NCBI GenBank assembly: GCA_965232405.1 | Contig: OZ246966.1 | Coordinates: forward strand, 62,001 to 126,000 | From: RCIO01 sp965232405 | GTDB lineage: Bacteria; Pseudomonadota; Alphaproteobacteria; Rhizobiales; Rhizobiaceae | Reading direction: 5' to 3' | DNA: 64,000 bases | In this document: positions 25,503 through 35,044 of the stretch, piece after piece | Layout: the number at the start of each line of letters is the position of its first letter | How positions within the stretch are numbered: the first letter of the stretch is position 1 | Program-made: the position numbers and the translations under genes | Notes under the pieces: model-generated | What the model was told of the DNA's origin: nothing | What the model saw: only the letters and a program-made list of their open reading frames with translations | The model's database searches: none

Positions 25503-27176
25503 TCAGCTCCGGTCCCGGAACCGGTTGGTGATCGGGTAGCGGCGGTCGCGGCCGAAATTCTTTCTGGTGATCTTCACGCCGGGGGCCGCCTGCCGACGCT
25601 TGTATTCGGCGATGTAGAGCAGGTGCTCGATCCGATGAACCGTCTCGCGGTCATGGCCGCGCCCGACGATTTCGTCCACGCCCATTTCGTGCTCGACAAG
25701 GCATTCCAGAATGTCGTCGAGCACCGGATAGGGCGGCAGCGAATCCTGGTCGGTCTGGTCCGGGCGCAGTTCTGCCGACGGCGCCTTGTCGATAATGTTG
25801 GACGGAATGACCTCACCCGACGGCCCAAGAGCGCCCGGCGGCACGGTGGTATTGCGCCAGCGCGACAGAGCATAGACCTGCATCTTGTAGAGGTCCTTGA
25901 TCGGATTGAACCCGCCATTCATGTCGCCATAAAGCGTGGCGTAACCCACCGACATTTCCGACTTGTTGCCCGTCGTCACCACCATCGAGCCAAACTTGTT
26001 GGAGATGGCCATCAGGATGGTGCCGCGCGACCGGCTTTGCAGGTTCTCCTCGGTAATGCCTTCCTCGGTGCCTTCGAACAGTTGCGTCAGCGCGTTGTTG
26101 AAACCCTCGACCGGCTCGAAGATCGGCACAATGTCGTATCGGCAGCCCAGCGCGCGGGCGCAGTCTTCGGCATCTTTGAGCGAGTCCTTCGAAGTGTAGC
26201 GGTAGGGCATCATGACCGCCCTCACCCGTTCTTCGCCCAGCGCATCCACCGCCAGGGCAGCGCAGATGGCCGAATCGATCCCGCCGGACAGCCCCAGAAC
26301 CACATTCTTGAAGCCGTTCTTGTTCACATAGTCGCGCAATCCGAACATGCAGGCGCGATAGTCCGCCTCCTCCGCGGTCGGGATCTGCGACATCGGGCCG
26401 GCATCGCAGGTCCAGTGCTCGTCTCCGCGCTTCCACGTTGTAACGACGACTGCTTCCTCGAACTGGCTCATCTGGAAGGCAAGTGAATGGTCGGCCTCGA
26501 TGGCGAACGATGCGCCATCGAACACCAACTCGTCCTGCCCGCCGAGTTGGTTGGCATAGACCATCGGCAGCCCGCTTTCGATGACCTGCTTGATGACCAC
26601 CTGATGGCGGATATCGACCTTGCCGCGATAGTAGGGCGAGCCATTGGGAACGAGCAGAAGTTCGGCGCCGGATTCAGCCAGAGTTTCACAGACCGCAAGG
26701 TCGCCCCAGATGTCTTCGCAGATGGGTATGCCCAGGCGGATGCCGCGAAAGTTCACCGGCCCCGGCAGTTCGGGTGCCGGCTGGAAGACGCGCTTCTCGT
26801 CGAATTCGCCATAATTGGGCAGGTCGACCTTGTAGCGTTCGCCGATCACCTTGCCGTCATCTGCCACGACGACCGCGTTGTGCACACCGCTGTCGCGCTT
26901 CAGAGGCACGCCCATAATGACGCCCGGTCCGCCGTCACCGGTCTCCTTGACGAATTCTGCCATCGCCTGTTCGCATGCAGTCAGAAAGGCTGGCTTCAGC
27001 ACCAGATCCTCCGGTGGATAACCGGACAGGAACAGCTCGGTGTAGAGTACGAGATCGGCACCGTGACGCGCCGCATCAGCCCGTGCCTCGCGCGCCTTGG
27101 CGAGATTGCCGGCAATGTCGCCGACAGTCGGGTTGAGCTGGGCAATGGCGATGCGGAGAACGTCTGGAGCGGTCAT
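25503..27176 (-). CDS. nadE: glutamine-hydrolysing NAD+ synthetase
   Basis: 557 residues in two domains. The N-terminal part (about 1-260) is a nitrilase-type glutaminase with the nucleophile Cys in GIPICEDIWGD. The C-terminal part is an ATP-pyrophosphatase amidating deaminated NAD, with the P-loop LSGGIDSA (about 296). It performs the last step of NAD synthesis in the cytoplasm. It is the first gene of a four-gene minus-strand cluster. Confidence 0.95.
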   Translation of the reverse strand: MTAPDVLRIAIAQLNPTVGDIAGNLAKAREARADAARHGADLVLYTELFLSGYPPEDLVLKPAFLTACEQAMAEFVKETGDGGPGVIMGVPLKRDSGVHNAVVVADDGKVIGERYKVDLPNYGEFDEKRVFQPAPELPGPVNFRGIRLGIPICEDIWGDLAVCETLAESGAELLLVPNGSPYYRGKVDIRHQVVIKQVIESGLPMVYANQLGGQDELVFDGASFAIEADHSLAFQMSQFEEAVVVTTWKRGDEHWTCDAGPMSQIPTAEEADYRACMFGLRDYVNKNGFKNVVLGLSGGIDSAICAALAVDALGEERVRAVMMPYRYTSKDSLKDAEDCARALGCRYDIVPIFEPVEGFNNALTQLFEGTEEGITEENLQSRSRGTILMAISNKFGSMVVTTGNKSEMSVGYATLYGDMNGGFNPIKDLYKMQVYALSRWRNTTVPPGALGPSGEVIPSNIIDKAPSAELRPDQTDQDSLPPYPVLDDILECLVEHEMGVDEIVGRGHDRETVHRIEHLLYIAEYKRRQAAPGVKITRKNFGRDRRYPITNRFRDRS

Positions 27177-27243
27177 GCCGTCCGTCTAGCGCGGGCTGCC
27201 GGGCGTGGCAATTGGGCCAGTGCGGTCGATCAGGCAAACGGCC

Positions 27244-27963
27244 CTATTCACCGTCGCCGACATATTGCCGGATTTCTTCAGGCGTGCGGTTGGGGCCGGT
27301 CGACATGGCTAGGATACGCGAGATGTGAACATAAGGCAGGCCGGTCTCGCCCGCCCAAATGTTCAACTGCGCCTGTATCTTCGCCCTGTCGGATTTCGAA
27401 CTCGCCTTTTCCGAGACCTCGAGGCCCGCATCGCGCAGCGCGGCCAGCATGTCACCCGAAATGATATAGCTGTCCCAGCCGAGCCACCGCAGCAGATACT
27501 GCCCGGTATTGCCGCCGAGCCGGCTGCCATTCTTGCCGAGATAGGCAACCAGTCCAGCCTGATCGTCGGCCGGCCAGTTCGCGAGAAACCTGCCGAACGA
27601 ACGATGCTCCTGCGAAACACGATCCACAAAAGCTGCGTTGTCCCGCACAGATTTGATCTTCTGCGGATTGCGGACGATCCGCGCATCCGATGCGAGGTCG
27701 TGCCAGAAATCGTCCGGCTGGAAGAGGAGGCGCTTCGGTTCAAAACCCAGAAACGCCTCTTCAAAGCCCGGCCATTTCTGCTGAATGACGCGCCAGACGA
27801 AACCGGCCGAGAAAACGCGCTCGGCCATGGCCGACAAGACACGGTCGTCCAGCAGATCGGCCAGCGCGGCATTGTCGGGCTTCGGGCCGAGCAGCGTCGC
27901 CAGCACGTCGTCGCCGCCCTTGCGCTCGGCTGCACGCTTCCGGATCGCATCGAAACTTTTCAC
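27244..27963 (-). CDS. DNA-3-methyladenine glycosylase I-like protein
   Basis: 239 residues from the second of two adjacent GTG codons (27963), which lies 5 bases after GAGGAGG. FVWRVIQQKWPGFEEAF and RIVRNPQKIKSVRDNA match the helix-hairpin-helix adenine glycosylase family (Tag, COG2818) that removes 3-methyladenine. Unlike E. coli Tag it has no Cys/His set for the structural zinc and has a longer N-terminus, so it belongs to a divergent branch and its specificity is inferred. It is 67 bp upstream of nadE on the same strand. Confidence 0.72.
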   Translation of the reverse strand: MKSFDAIRKRAAERKGGDDVLATLLGPKPDNAALADLLDDRVLSAMAERVFSAGFVWRVIQQKWPGFEEAFLGFEPKRLLFQPDDFWHDLASDARIVRNPQKIKSVRDNAAFVDRVSQEHRSFGRFLANWPADDQAGLVAYLGKNGSRLGGNTGQYLLRWLGWDSYIISGDMLAALRDAGLEVSEKASSKSDRAKIQAQLNIWAGETGLPYVHISRILAMSTGPNRTPEEIRQYVGDGE

Positions 27964-28032
27964 CACATCCTCCTCAGATATGTCGCTTGATCTAGGTCCG
28001 GAAACTTGCGCCCCGCAAGTCCGCCATAAACG

Positions 28033-28620
28033 TCAGACGCCGAATCCGTCGTCGCCCCGGTCGAGAATGAGCGGGATAATCAGGTCCTCCTCATCGTCCA
28101 GATGGCGGGACAGCATCGACACCAGCCTTTCGTTGGCGTCTGCATAGGCGTCCGCCGCAAAGCGCTGCTTGTCCGCGTCGGCATCCAGCACCTTCAGGAA
28201 AGCGCGCGCCGTTTCGGCGTTTTGCTCGAGCCCCTCATGGATGATGTGGTGGTCGGACTCGAGAATGTCGAAACCCCGCTTCAGCCGGCTCTCGGCTTGC
28301 GCGAATGCCGGAAAATAGACCTGGTCTTCGATGTTGTGATGCCCGTCGAGATGGCCCAGAAAGAAATTGAGCCGAGGCGCGAAGAAGTCGGCAAACTCAC
28401 GCGGGGACGTCTTCTGTTCTCTGAAGTTTTCGATAGCGCCGGTCAAAACGCCTCCCATTTCGCGAAACATGTCATGGCGCTGCAACCAGAACGACGCCAT
28501 TCCGTGAATGCCAGAATGTGCCTGCCACTCGTCTCGCGGATACTGCTCAAGGAGAAGGTGCAACTCGTCAGGCAAGCCGGCACGCTTCCCAAGCAGAAGA
28601 TCGTCAGGGATATCGGTCAA
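28033..28620 (-). CDS. hemerythrin HHE domain protein
   Basis: 195 residues from a TTG at 28620 preceded by AAAGGA. The frame is open further upstream to 28674 but would then run into dgkA. A helical bundle supplies metal-binding His and Glu: WQAHSGIHGMA, LDGHHNIEDQVYFP, LESDHHIIHEGLE and LSRHLDDEEDLIIP. Such proteins bind a di-iron centre and sense or carry oxygen or NO, or protect iron-sulfur proteins. The order dgkA - hemerythrin with a 29 bp gap suggests co-transcription. Confidence 0.83.
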   Translation of the reverse strand: MTDIPDDLLLGKRAGLPDELHLLLEQYPRDEWQAHSGIHGMASFWLQRHDMFREMGGVLTGAIENFREQKTSPREFADFFAPRLNFFLGHLDGHHNIEDQVYFPAFAQAESRLKRGFDILESDHHIIHEGLEQNAETARAFLKVLDADADKQRFAADAYADANERLVSMLSRHLDDEEDLIIPLILDRGDDGFGV

Positions 28621-28649
28621 TGTAATTCCTTTCGGGGAAGTATCGCGGT

Positions 28650-29003
28650 TCAAACGGCGAAGAACCGTTCCCAAACCGCAACGCCCCAGACACCAGCCGC
28701 AATTATCATTGTCAGCGCAACGGCAAGCGAACCACAGTCCTTTGCCTGCTGTATGTCAGCGTTGAACTCACGCGAAAAGGCATTGCAGGCAGCCTCGATC
28801 GCCGAGTTGATTGTTTCAACGATCATCAGCACCAGCAGAACGCCGATCAGAAGTAGGTAACCCCGCAAGGTCGAAGCCACGAACCAGCCAATCGGCAGAG
28901 CCAGAAGCATGGCCGCCACTTCATAGCGGAAAGCCGCTTCGTCGCGTAGCAACACGCGACAAGCCCGCGCCGAATTGCGCGTAGCATTGATCAATCTTTG
29001 CAT
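28650..29003 (-). CDS. dgkA: diacylglycerol kinase
   Basis: 117 residues from the ATG at 29003, which has GGGAG 7 bases upstream; the frame opens at 29033. It has three membrane helices. DEAAFRYEVA and VETINSAIEA are the catalytic signatures of the trimeric bacterial enzyme, and the late KDCGSLAVAL includes the conserved Lys-Asp. It recycles diacylglycerol left by glucan or lipid A modification into phosphatidate. Confidence 0.94.
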   Translation of the reverse strand: MQRLINATRNSARACRVLLRDEAAFRYEVAAMLLALPIGWFVASTLRGYLLLIGVLLVLMIVETINSAIEAACNAFSREFNADIQQAKDCGSLAVALTMIIAAGVWGVAVWERFFAV

Positions 29004-29087
29004 GTTCGTCTCCCGCCGGGCCTCGATAGCCATATCTACCCAATGGCAAGCGCGGCTGGGAAGGCAATGAGCAGCACTACGGGCGCT

Positions 29088-29483
29088 TCAGTCCGATTGC
29101 GGGAACTGCGGCAACCCGTCATCGATTGAATAATAGTCACCCTTGTCGGCAACGTAGATATGCCGGTCGGCCTTGACGCCTGTCGGCAAATCCATGCTGC
29201 CTGCCAGGATCGAAATATGGTCGCTGTGGTCGCCCTTCCAGAACAGCGCCGAACCGCATGTCGAACAAAAGCCGCGGCTTGCTGTTTCCGATGCCCGGTA
29301 CCAGGTCAGATATTCGGATCCGGTAATAGCGAGATCGGCAGTGGCGCAGCTGGTGGCGGCGAAGTAGTGCCCGCTCTGTTTGCGGCATTGCGTGCAATGG
29401 CAGAAAACCACGCTGCGCAGCGGACCGTCGATGCGGTACCGCACGGCGCCGCAGTGGCAGCCGCCTTCATGAATGTCGCTCAT
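29088..29483 (-). CDS. GFA (glutathione-dependent formaldehyde-activating-like) family protein
   Basis: 131 residues from the ATG at 29483, with GGAGG 5 bases upstream. Zinc-binding Cys are in GGCHCGAVRY, FCHCTQCRK and CSTCGSALFW, the three GFA/CENP-V motifs. The founding enzyme joins glutathione and formaldehyde, but most members have no proven reaction. A much longer open frame to 29825 is read-through into the region opposite the cyclase gene and is not real. Confidence 0.88.
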   Translation of the reverse strand: MSDIHEGGCHCGAVRYRIDGPLRSVVFCHCTQCRKQSGHYFAATSCATADLAITGSEYLTWYRASETASRGFCSTCGSALFWKGDHSDHISILAGSMDLPTGVKADRHIYVADKGDYYSIDDGLPQFPQSD

Positions 29484-29589
29484 TCCATCCTCCATGCCGG
29501 CATCATGGCGCGTAGCCACGGCGCCGACCATCGCGAAGAAATGGATCGAACGTTCAGAATAATGCGACGTGCTGTTGCGGTCTGCGGCC

Positions 29590-32163
29590 TCAGGCGGCTT
29601 CGGCCGAATGCACGGACACGGTTCCTCGCCCGGCTGCCTTAGCCGAATAGCAACCCCGGTCGGCATTTGCGATGACTTCATCGATCGCGCGGCAATCGGG
29701 CGTAAGCGACGCCACGCCGACGCTCGCTCCGACCTTGAACCGCTCGCCTTCCCAGACAAAATCGAGCGCGGCGATCTCTGCGACGATCTTTTCCGCCTCG
29801 CCGACGGCTGTCTCGACGTCGACATGCTTGAGGATCAGCGCAAACTCATCACCGCCCAGCCGGGCGACAAATCCGTTGCTGCGCCCGAAATTCCGCAAAA
29901 CCTCGGAAATCCGCTTCAGAAGCACATCGCCCGCGCCGTGTCCGGCCCGGTCGTTGACCGTCTTGAAGCGGTCGAGGTCGATGAACAGAAGCTGGTGCCT
30001 GATTTCGGCCTCGTCCCGCGTTTCTTCGAGCAACTCCCTCATGACGGAGAGAAAGTTCGCCCGATTGGCAAGGCCGGTGAGCGAATCGTGGCTCGCGGCA
30101 TAAGCAAGCTGACGCTGCAGCGTGCGCGCATCGGTTATGTCCTGCGCCACGATAATCGAGCCATTCATCACTTCGCCTTCGGTCACGATGGCCGAGACAA
30201 CCTGACGGACCGAGGACCGGGTGCCGTTCTGGCGCACGATAACAGCCCGGTCGTGGGTCCGAGCCGACCCGTCTGCGCCGTGATCGACCAGCGGAATGAC
30301 CTCGTTCGTCTCCTCGTCACGCGGGCAATAGACTGTGGCCAGCGGCTGACCTATCGACTGGTCCGCCGACAGGCCGGTCAGGGCCTCAGCCGCAGCGTTC
30401 ATGAACGACACGTTGTCGGCTGCATCGGTGCAAATAACGGCGTCTCCGATGGCATGGAGCGTAACGCGCAGCCTTTCCTTCTCCGCGCGCAGCGCAGAGG
30501 CCGTAGCCGCAATGCGCGCCTGCGCCTGCTTCTGCACGGTAATGTCGGTATGGGTTCCGATAGCCCGCACCACGTTGCCGTCGGCATCGCGTTCGATTGT
30601 CCTGCCCCGGTCCAGCACCCAGACCCAGCTGCCGTCCTTGTGCTGCATGCGGAACTCGCCCTCAAAATACGAGGATTCGCCATTCAGCATCTGTTCGTCG
30701 AGCTCAAGCGCCCGTGCGCGATCGTCGGGGTGCACCAGCTTCAGCCAAAGGTCAGGGTCGTCGCCGAGTTCGTCGTCGGCATAGCCCAGCATCTCCTTCC
30801 AGATCGGCGAATAATATGTGCGTCCCTCGCGCACATTGAGGTCCCAAACGCCCTGGCGAGCACTCGAAAGTGCAAAATTCCAGCGATTTTCGGCTTCGAC
30901 CACCGCCTGTTGCGCATTTTTGCGCTCATCGATGTTCTCGATCTGGGAAACCACATAGCGCGCTTCGCCCGTTTCGCTGTCGCGGATTACGGAGCCGGTA
31001 AGCTCAACCCATATGGGTGTCCCGTTCTTGTGGACGTACCGCTTTTCAAACCGGTAGTTGGACTGCCTGCCGGCAAGGACTTCCCTGATTGTGCGAACGC
31101 TCAGATGCTTGTCCGGCAGATAGGTCAGATTGGGCAGGCTGTCAGCCTCAAGTTCTTCAATCGAATAGCCCAGCATCTCCGCCAAGGCGCGATTTGCCTT
31201 AGTGATGCGACCGTCGAGTTCGACAATAGCCATGCCCACGGCGGAGTCTTCCATGGCACGGCGGAACAGTTCCTCACTTTCGGCCAGCCGCTCCTGGTTG
31301 CCGCGCAGGCGCCACAGCAGAATTGAGACGAACACCGGGAATACCAGCGCAAAGCCCAGCGAAATCTGGAAACGATCGGCAAATGCCGCCGCGCCATCCG
31401 CGAAGCCCGGGATGAGGCCGGCAACCGCCATGAAGATCGCGACTGCACCGGACACGGTTGCGACCAGTGCGACTTCAAACCGGGTGAGGAAAACCGCGGT
31501 GATCAGCAGGTAAAGACCGATAGCGAAGAACGGAAACAGGTAGGATCCAAGCGCAACGCAGGCGACAAGGATCGCACCTGCAGAAGTAGCGGCAAAGATC
31601 ATTGCCTGACGGGTCGTGACCTGCGCTTCCGTATTGCGGAAGCCGGCCAGCATCATCGGCGGAATGACCAACGCGGCGCCGAGGAAGCTTGCCGAAAGCC
31701 ATTGATAGGCAAGTGTCGGGGCAGGCAGTTCAACAACCGGCGAAATGGCAAGCGCTGCGAGTGCAGCCGTGACAAGTGGCGCGCCAACGGCCGCCAACGC
31801 GAAGAATGCGACCGCCTGCTCCGGCAATTCAGGCTGGTTGGCACGATCGCCAAGCCACCAGCGGATGAGCACAACTGCCAGACCGAACTCGAACGCATTC
31901 AGCGTGGCCAACAGGGCGAGTTCCACCGGCTGAGCGGCGGCGACAGCGTTTGCGGAGGCTGATGCGACAGCCACCACCGCGATCGAAACAGTCAGCGGAA
32001 CGGAACGGATGAGTACAAATGCGATTGCGAACGCGTTGGCGAGCCAGATCGCTGCAATGCCGCCATCGTACCGCGATAACAGGATAGAGATGCTTGCCAG
32101 GGCGAAATAGCCAAACCCCAAAGTCAGGCCACTGCCCAACAGCTTCGATAGATGGCCGTTCAT
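29590..32163 (-). CDS. MASE1-PAS-PAS-PAS diguanylate cyclase
   Basis: 857 residues (ATG 32163; ATGs at 32178 and 32190 are also open). Residues 1 to about 290 form a MASE1-type sensor with 8-10 membrane spans. Three PAS/PAC units follow (EELFRRAMEDSAVGMAIVE; RWNFALSSARQGVWDL; LRVTLHAIGDAVICTD), then a GGDEF domain with DLDRFKTVND and an intact RLGGDEF. It should make cyclic di-GMP at the inner membrane. There is no EAL domain. The product-inhibition I-site, RxxD five residues before GGDEF, reads RSNG, so feedback inhibition is probably lost. It is a single gene. Confidence 0.9.
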   Translation of the reverse strand: MNGHLSKLLGSGLTLGFGYFALASISILLSRYDGGIAAIWLANAFAIAFVLIRSVPLTVSIAVVAVASASANAVAAAQPVELALLATLNAFEFGLAVVLIRWWLGDRANQPELPEQAVAFFALAAVGAPLVTAALAALAISPVVELPAPTLAYQWLSASFLGAALVIPPMMLAGFRNTEAQVTTRQAMIFAATSAGAILVACVALGSYLFPFFAIGLYLLITAVFLTRFEVALVATVSGAVAIFMAVAGLIPGFADGAAAFADRFQISLGFALVFPVFVSILLWRLRGNQERLAESEELFRRAMEDSAVGMAIVELDGRITKANRALAEMLGYSIEELEADSLPNLTYLPDKHLSVRTIREVLAGRQSNYRFEKRYVHKNGTPIWVELTGSVIRDSETGEARYVVSQIENIDERKNAQQAVVEAENRWNFALSSARQGVWDLNVREGRTYYSPIWKEMLGYADDELGDDPDLWLKLVHPDDRARALELDEQMLNGESSYFEGEFRMQHKDGSWVWVLDRGRTIERDADGNVVRAIGTHTDITVQKQAQARIAATASALRAEKERLRVTLHAIGDAVICTDAADNVSFMNAAAEALTGLSADQSIGQPLATVYCPRDEETNEVIPLVDHGADGSARTHDRAVIVRQNGTRSSVRQVVSAIVTEGEVMNGSIIVAQDITDARTLQRQLAYAASHDSLTGLANRANFLSVMRELLEETRDEAEIRHQLLFIDLDRFKTVNDRAGHGAGDVLLKRISEVLRNFGRSNGFVARLGGDEFALILKHVDVETAVGEAEKIVAEIAALDFVWEGERFKVGASVGVASLTPDCRAIDEVIANADRGCYSAKAAGRGTVSVHSAEAA

Positions 32164-32302
32164 CGTTTCCACCCGCATGCCCCCCAGCATTTCGAGCGGG
32201 AAGTCTGTGGCACGTGGTCTTAAGAAAGCGCTGTGCGGAAGTGGGTTTGGCTCATTCTGTACGGTCTCAGCGGCCGATTCCGGCGCTCAAGGCAAACAAA
32301 TG

Positions 32303-32342
32303 GTAAAGGCCCGGCTGTCGGTGAACGAGACAACCGGGTCTT
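32303..32342 (-). terminator. hairpin terminator after the DAHP synthase gene
   Basis: Arms at 32310-32319 and 32329-32338 (10 bp, one G-U pair when read on the minus strand, 9-base loop) are followed on the minus strand by CCTTTACC. It lies 40 bp past the stop of the minus-strand gene. The short T-run keeps this tentative. Confidence 0.5.
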
Positions 32343-32378
32343 TGAGATCATGGTTCGCGAAATGCGCCCGAGTGATCG

Positions 32379-33752
32379 TCAGGCGTTGACCGCCTTCTTT
32401 TCAGTTCGCGGCTGCTGTTTTTTCAGCAGGTCCGAAATCAGGAAAGCGAGTTCCAGTGCCTGATCGGAATTGAGCCTCGGATCGCAATGTGTGTGATAAC
32501 GGTCGTGCAGGTCTTCTGCGGAGATCGCCCGCGCTCCACCTGTGCATTCGGTCACGTTCTTGCCGGTCATCTCGACATGAATGCCGCCGGGATGCGTTCC
32601 TTCTGCACGGTGTACTTCAAAAAATGCCTGTACCTCTTTGAGAATACGATCAAAAGGCCGCGTCTTGTAACTGTTGAGCGTGATCGTATTCCCGTGCATC
32701 GGATCACAGGACCAGACCACCTTGCGACCCTCATTCTTCACCGCGCGCACCAGTTGCGGCAGGTGGTCGCCAACCTTTTCGGCGCCGAAACGAGCGATCA
32801 GGGTCAGCCGGCCAGGTTCGTTTTCCGGATTGAGCAGGTCGATCAGCTCGATAAGCCCGTCAGGCGTCATCGACGGACCGCATTTGAGGCCGAGTGGGTT
32901 CTTGATGCCACGGCAATATTCGATGTGCGCATGGTCCGGCTGGCGGGTGCGGTCGCCGATCCAGATCATGTGTCCGGATGTCGCGTACCAGTCGCCCGAC
33001 GTTGAATCGACACGGGTCAACGCCTCTTCATAGCCCAGAAGCAGCGCCTCGTGACTGGTGTAGAAGTCCGTTTCACGCAGCGCGAAATTGCTGTCCGACG
33101 TAATGCCGACAGCGCGCATGAAGTCGATCGTTTCCGATATCCGGTTGGCCAGTTCCTCGTAGCGCTCCGACTGCGGACTGTCGGCTACGAAGCCGAGCAT
33201 CCATTTGTGCACGTTTTCCAGGCTTGCAAAACCGCCCTGCGCGAAGGCACGTAGAAGATTGAGCGTGGCTGCCGACTGGCGATAGGCCATTTCCTGCCGA
33301 GCGGGATCTGGAACACGCGATTTCTCGTCGAAGTCGATGCCGTTGATGATGTCGCCACGGTAGCTGGGCAGCGAAACGTCACCAACGGTCTCGGTGTCGG
33401 AAGAGCGGGGCTTGGCGAACTGACCGGCAATTCGGCCGACCTTCACCACAGGCTGCGAACCGGCGAAGGTGAGCACGACCGCCATCTGCAGGAATACGCG
33501 GAAGAAGTCGCGGATGTTGTCCGCCCCGTGCTCGGCGAAGCTCTCGGCGCAGTCACCGCCTTGAAGCAGGAATGCCTGCCCATCTGCAACGGCGGCCAAC
33601 TGGTTCTTCAGCTTGCGCGCCTCACCTGCAAAAACCAGCGGCGGATAGGTCGCCAGACGGGCTTCGGTCTCTGCCAGCGCGTCGGCGTCCGGATAGGCTG
33701 GGACCTGCAGGACAGGCTTGCTGCGCCACGAATTCGGAGACCACTTCTTCAT
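32379..33752 (-). CDS. aroG: class II 3-deoxy-7-phosphoheptulonate (DAHP) synthase
   Basis: 457 residues from the ATG at 33752 (MKKWSPNSW). It is the plant-like class II enzyme that condenses phosphoenolpyruvate and erythrose 4-phosphate, the first step of the shikimate pathway. LLQGGDCAESF carries the metal-binding Cys. VKVGRIAGQFAKPRS, GDWYATSGHMIWIGDRT and WSCDPMHGNT are family signatures. It is unrelated in sequence to E. coli AroG, and the gene name follows database use for the class. Confidence 0.95.
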   Translation of the reverse strand: MKKWSPNSWRSKPVLQVPAYPDADALAETEARLATYPPLVFAGEARKLKNQLAAVADGQAFLLQGGDCAESFAEHGADNIRDFFRVFLQMAVVLTFAGSQPVVKVGRIAGQFAKPRSSDTETVGDVSLPSYRGDIINGIDFDEKSRVPDPARQEMAYRQSAATLNLLRAFAQGGFASLENVHKWMLGFVADSPQSERYEELANRISETIDFMRAVGITSDSNFALRETDFYTSHEALLLGYEEALTRVDSTSGDWYATSGHMIWIGDRTRQPDHAHIEYCRGIKNPLGLKCGPSMTPDGLIELIDLLNPENEPGRLTLIARFGAEKVGDHLPQLVRAVKNEGRKVVWSCDPMHGNTITLNSYKTRPFDRILKEVQAFFEVHRAEGTHPGGIHVEMTGKNVTECTGGARAISAEDLHDRYHTHCDPRLNSDQALELAFLISDLLKKQQPRTEKKAVNA

Positions 33753-33877
33753 AACACCACCGATACTTGCGAATTCCGCGCGCTTGCTCGCACGGATACC
33801 AGACCGCTCCATTGACGGGATGCGGCTCTATACAGGAACGACAGCGCCTGTTCCAGCCCTCGAAACTGGCGCGGCCA

Positions 33878-34945
33878 TCATCTCCATTCAAGGACCAGGG
33901 TCGACTTTCTGGCGCCGGTGAATCGCGCCAGGCGGTAGTGGCTGACGGCCCACCGTGTTGCCATTGAGCGCACGCGCCGCACTACGGGATCAGTCACAGA
34001 CAGAGCCGCCCGCCCGCGATGCGCGAAAGCCTCGCCGGCGCGCTCGCGTATGGCTCCCAATGCGGCATAGAGCAGTTCGGGATCGACAAACTCTACGATA
34101 CGGTTGAGCTTTCCACTATCCCATGGACCGGCACGCAGCGCGTAAAACGAAACGACATTCTCGTGCGACCGTCTGCGCGCTGTCACGAACGGGTCGACCC
34201 CCTCCGGAACGTCGACGCGCCGCCCCAGCGGGCCTTCATATATTCTCACCTTGCGGCGAAACCGGCGTTCGTGCCCGGCGAACAAGCCGGCGCGCCGCAA
34301 AGCGCTGAGCGCAAAGGATGCGCACCCGCCTCCCTCGAAACGCTCAGGATCGAGAAGCAAACCAAAGCGGGACTTTGGATTGGAAGGATGAGTGACAAAC
34401 CGCGCCACGTACCGCCGCATGGAGAGGCACGAGGCTTTGCTGACCTCAATTGCCAGGATGCTGACAGAGCCGGCTGCAATCAAAGACCGGTAGCGGCCAG
34501 GAACATCCTTCATCCTGACCAACTTGCCATCGTGAAAAACGCTCAAAAACGGCGTGATTCCCCAACCACCGTGAAGGATCATGCGCGTTGCCTGCCCCGT
34601 GCTCTCGCCTGTCTGGGAAATCAGCCCGCGCTTGCCTGCACATTGCCAGGCCACCATCGAATGTCCCGTCAGTGTCTTGGCTGTCAGGGTGGCGAGTGGC
34701 GCACGGACATTGCGCATCAGCGAAATTCGGGCGGCTTCGGCATCCCTGAAATCGATGGGATAGGCTGACGGCAGCATGATGAGCAGCGCATAGGCCCGAT
34801 CAGGATCAAGCTCGATCCCGTCCATGAAACGCGGCCAGTGGGTTCCTTCGTAGGGTGCAAGTACCGAAGCAAGCGTATCGGCCCGAACCGGGAAAGCGGC
34901 TGTACAGATGACAATCAGCGCGGTCGCAACAGCCCGCCGAAACAT
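33878..34945 (-). CDS. periplasmic protein of unknown function
   Basis: 355 residues from the ATG at 34945, with a signal peptide (FRRAVATALIVICTAAFPVRA). I do not recognise the family. Notable stretches are HGGWGITPFLSVFHDGKLVRM, then LLLDPERFEGGGCASFALSALRRAGL, where a Cys is followed by a helix as in papain-like folds. A basic C-terminal half (many Arg) follows. A Cys-His hydrolase is one possibility, without proof. It is 99 bp downstream of the gamma-glutamylcyclotransferase-like gene on the same strand and convergent with nothing. Confidence 0.6.
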   Translation of the reverse strand: MFRRAVATALIVICTAAFPVRADTLASVLAPYEGTHWPRFMDGIELDPDRAYALLIMLPSAYPIDFRDAEAARISLMRNVRAPLATLTAKTLTGHSMVAWQCAGKRGLISQTGESTGQATRMILHGGWGITPFLSVFHDGKLVRMKDVPGRYRSLIAAGSVSILAIEVSKASCLSMRRYVARFVTHPSNPKSRFGLLLDPERFEGGGCASFALSALRRAGLFAGHERRFRRKVRIYEGPLGRRVDVPEGVDPFVTARRRSHENVVSFYALRAGPWDSGKLNRIVEFVDPELLYAALGAIRERAGEAFAHRGRAALSVTDPVVRRVRSMATRWAVSHYRLARFTGARKSTLVLEWR

Positions 34946-35044
34946 GCGAACTGAAGACCCTTTGGTCACTCCGTCCCCGGCATACGCACGCGCCGACCCC
35001 ACTCCATCCCTTCGCTGAAAGAATAGGAGTGGCAAGGCGCGAGA

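Noticed and set aside
29569..31326. 585-codon plus-strand frame opposite the cyclase gene
   Set aside because: The minus strand encodes complete PAS and GGDEF domains over the same bases; the plus frame has no recognisable domain.
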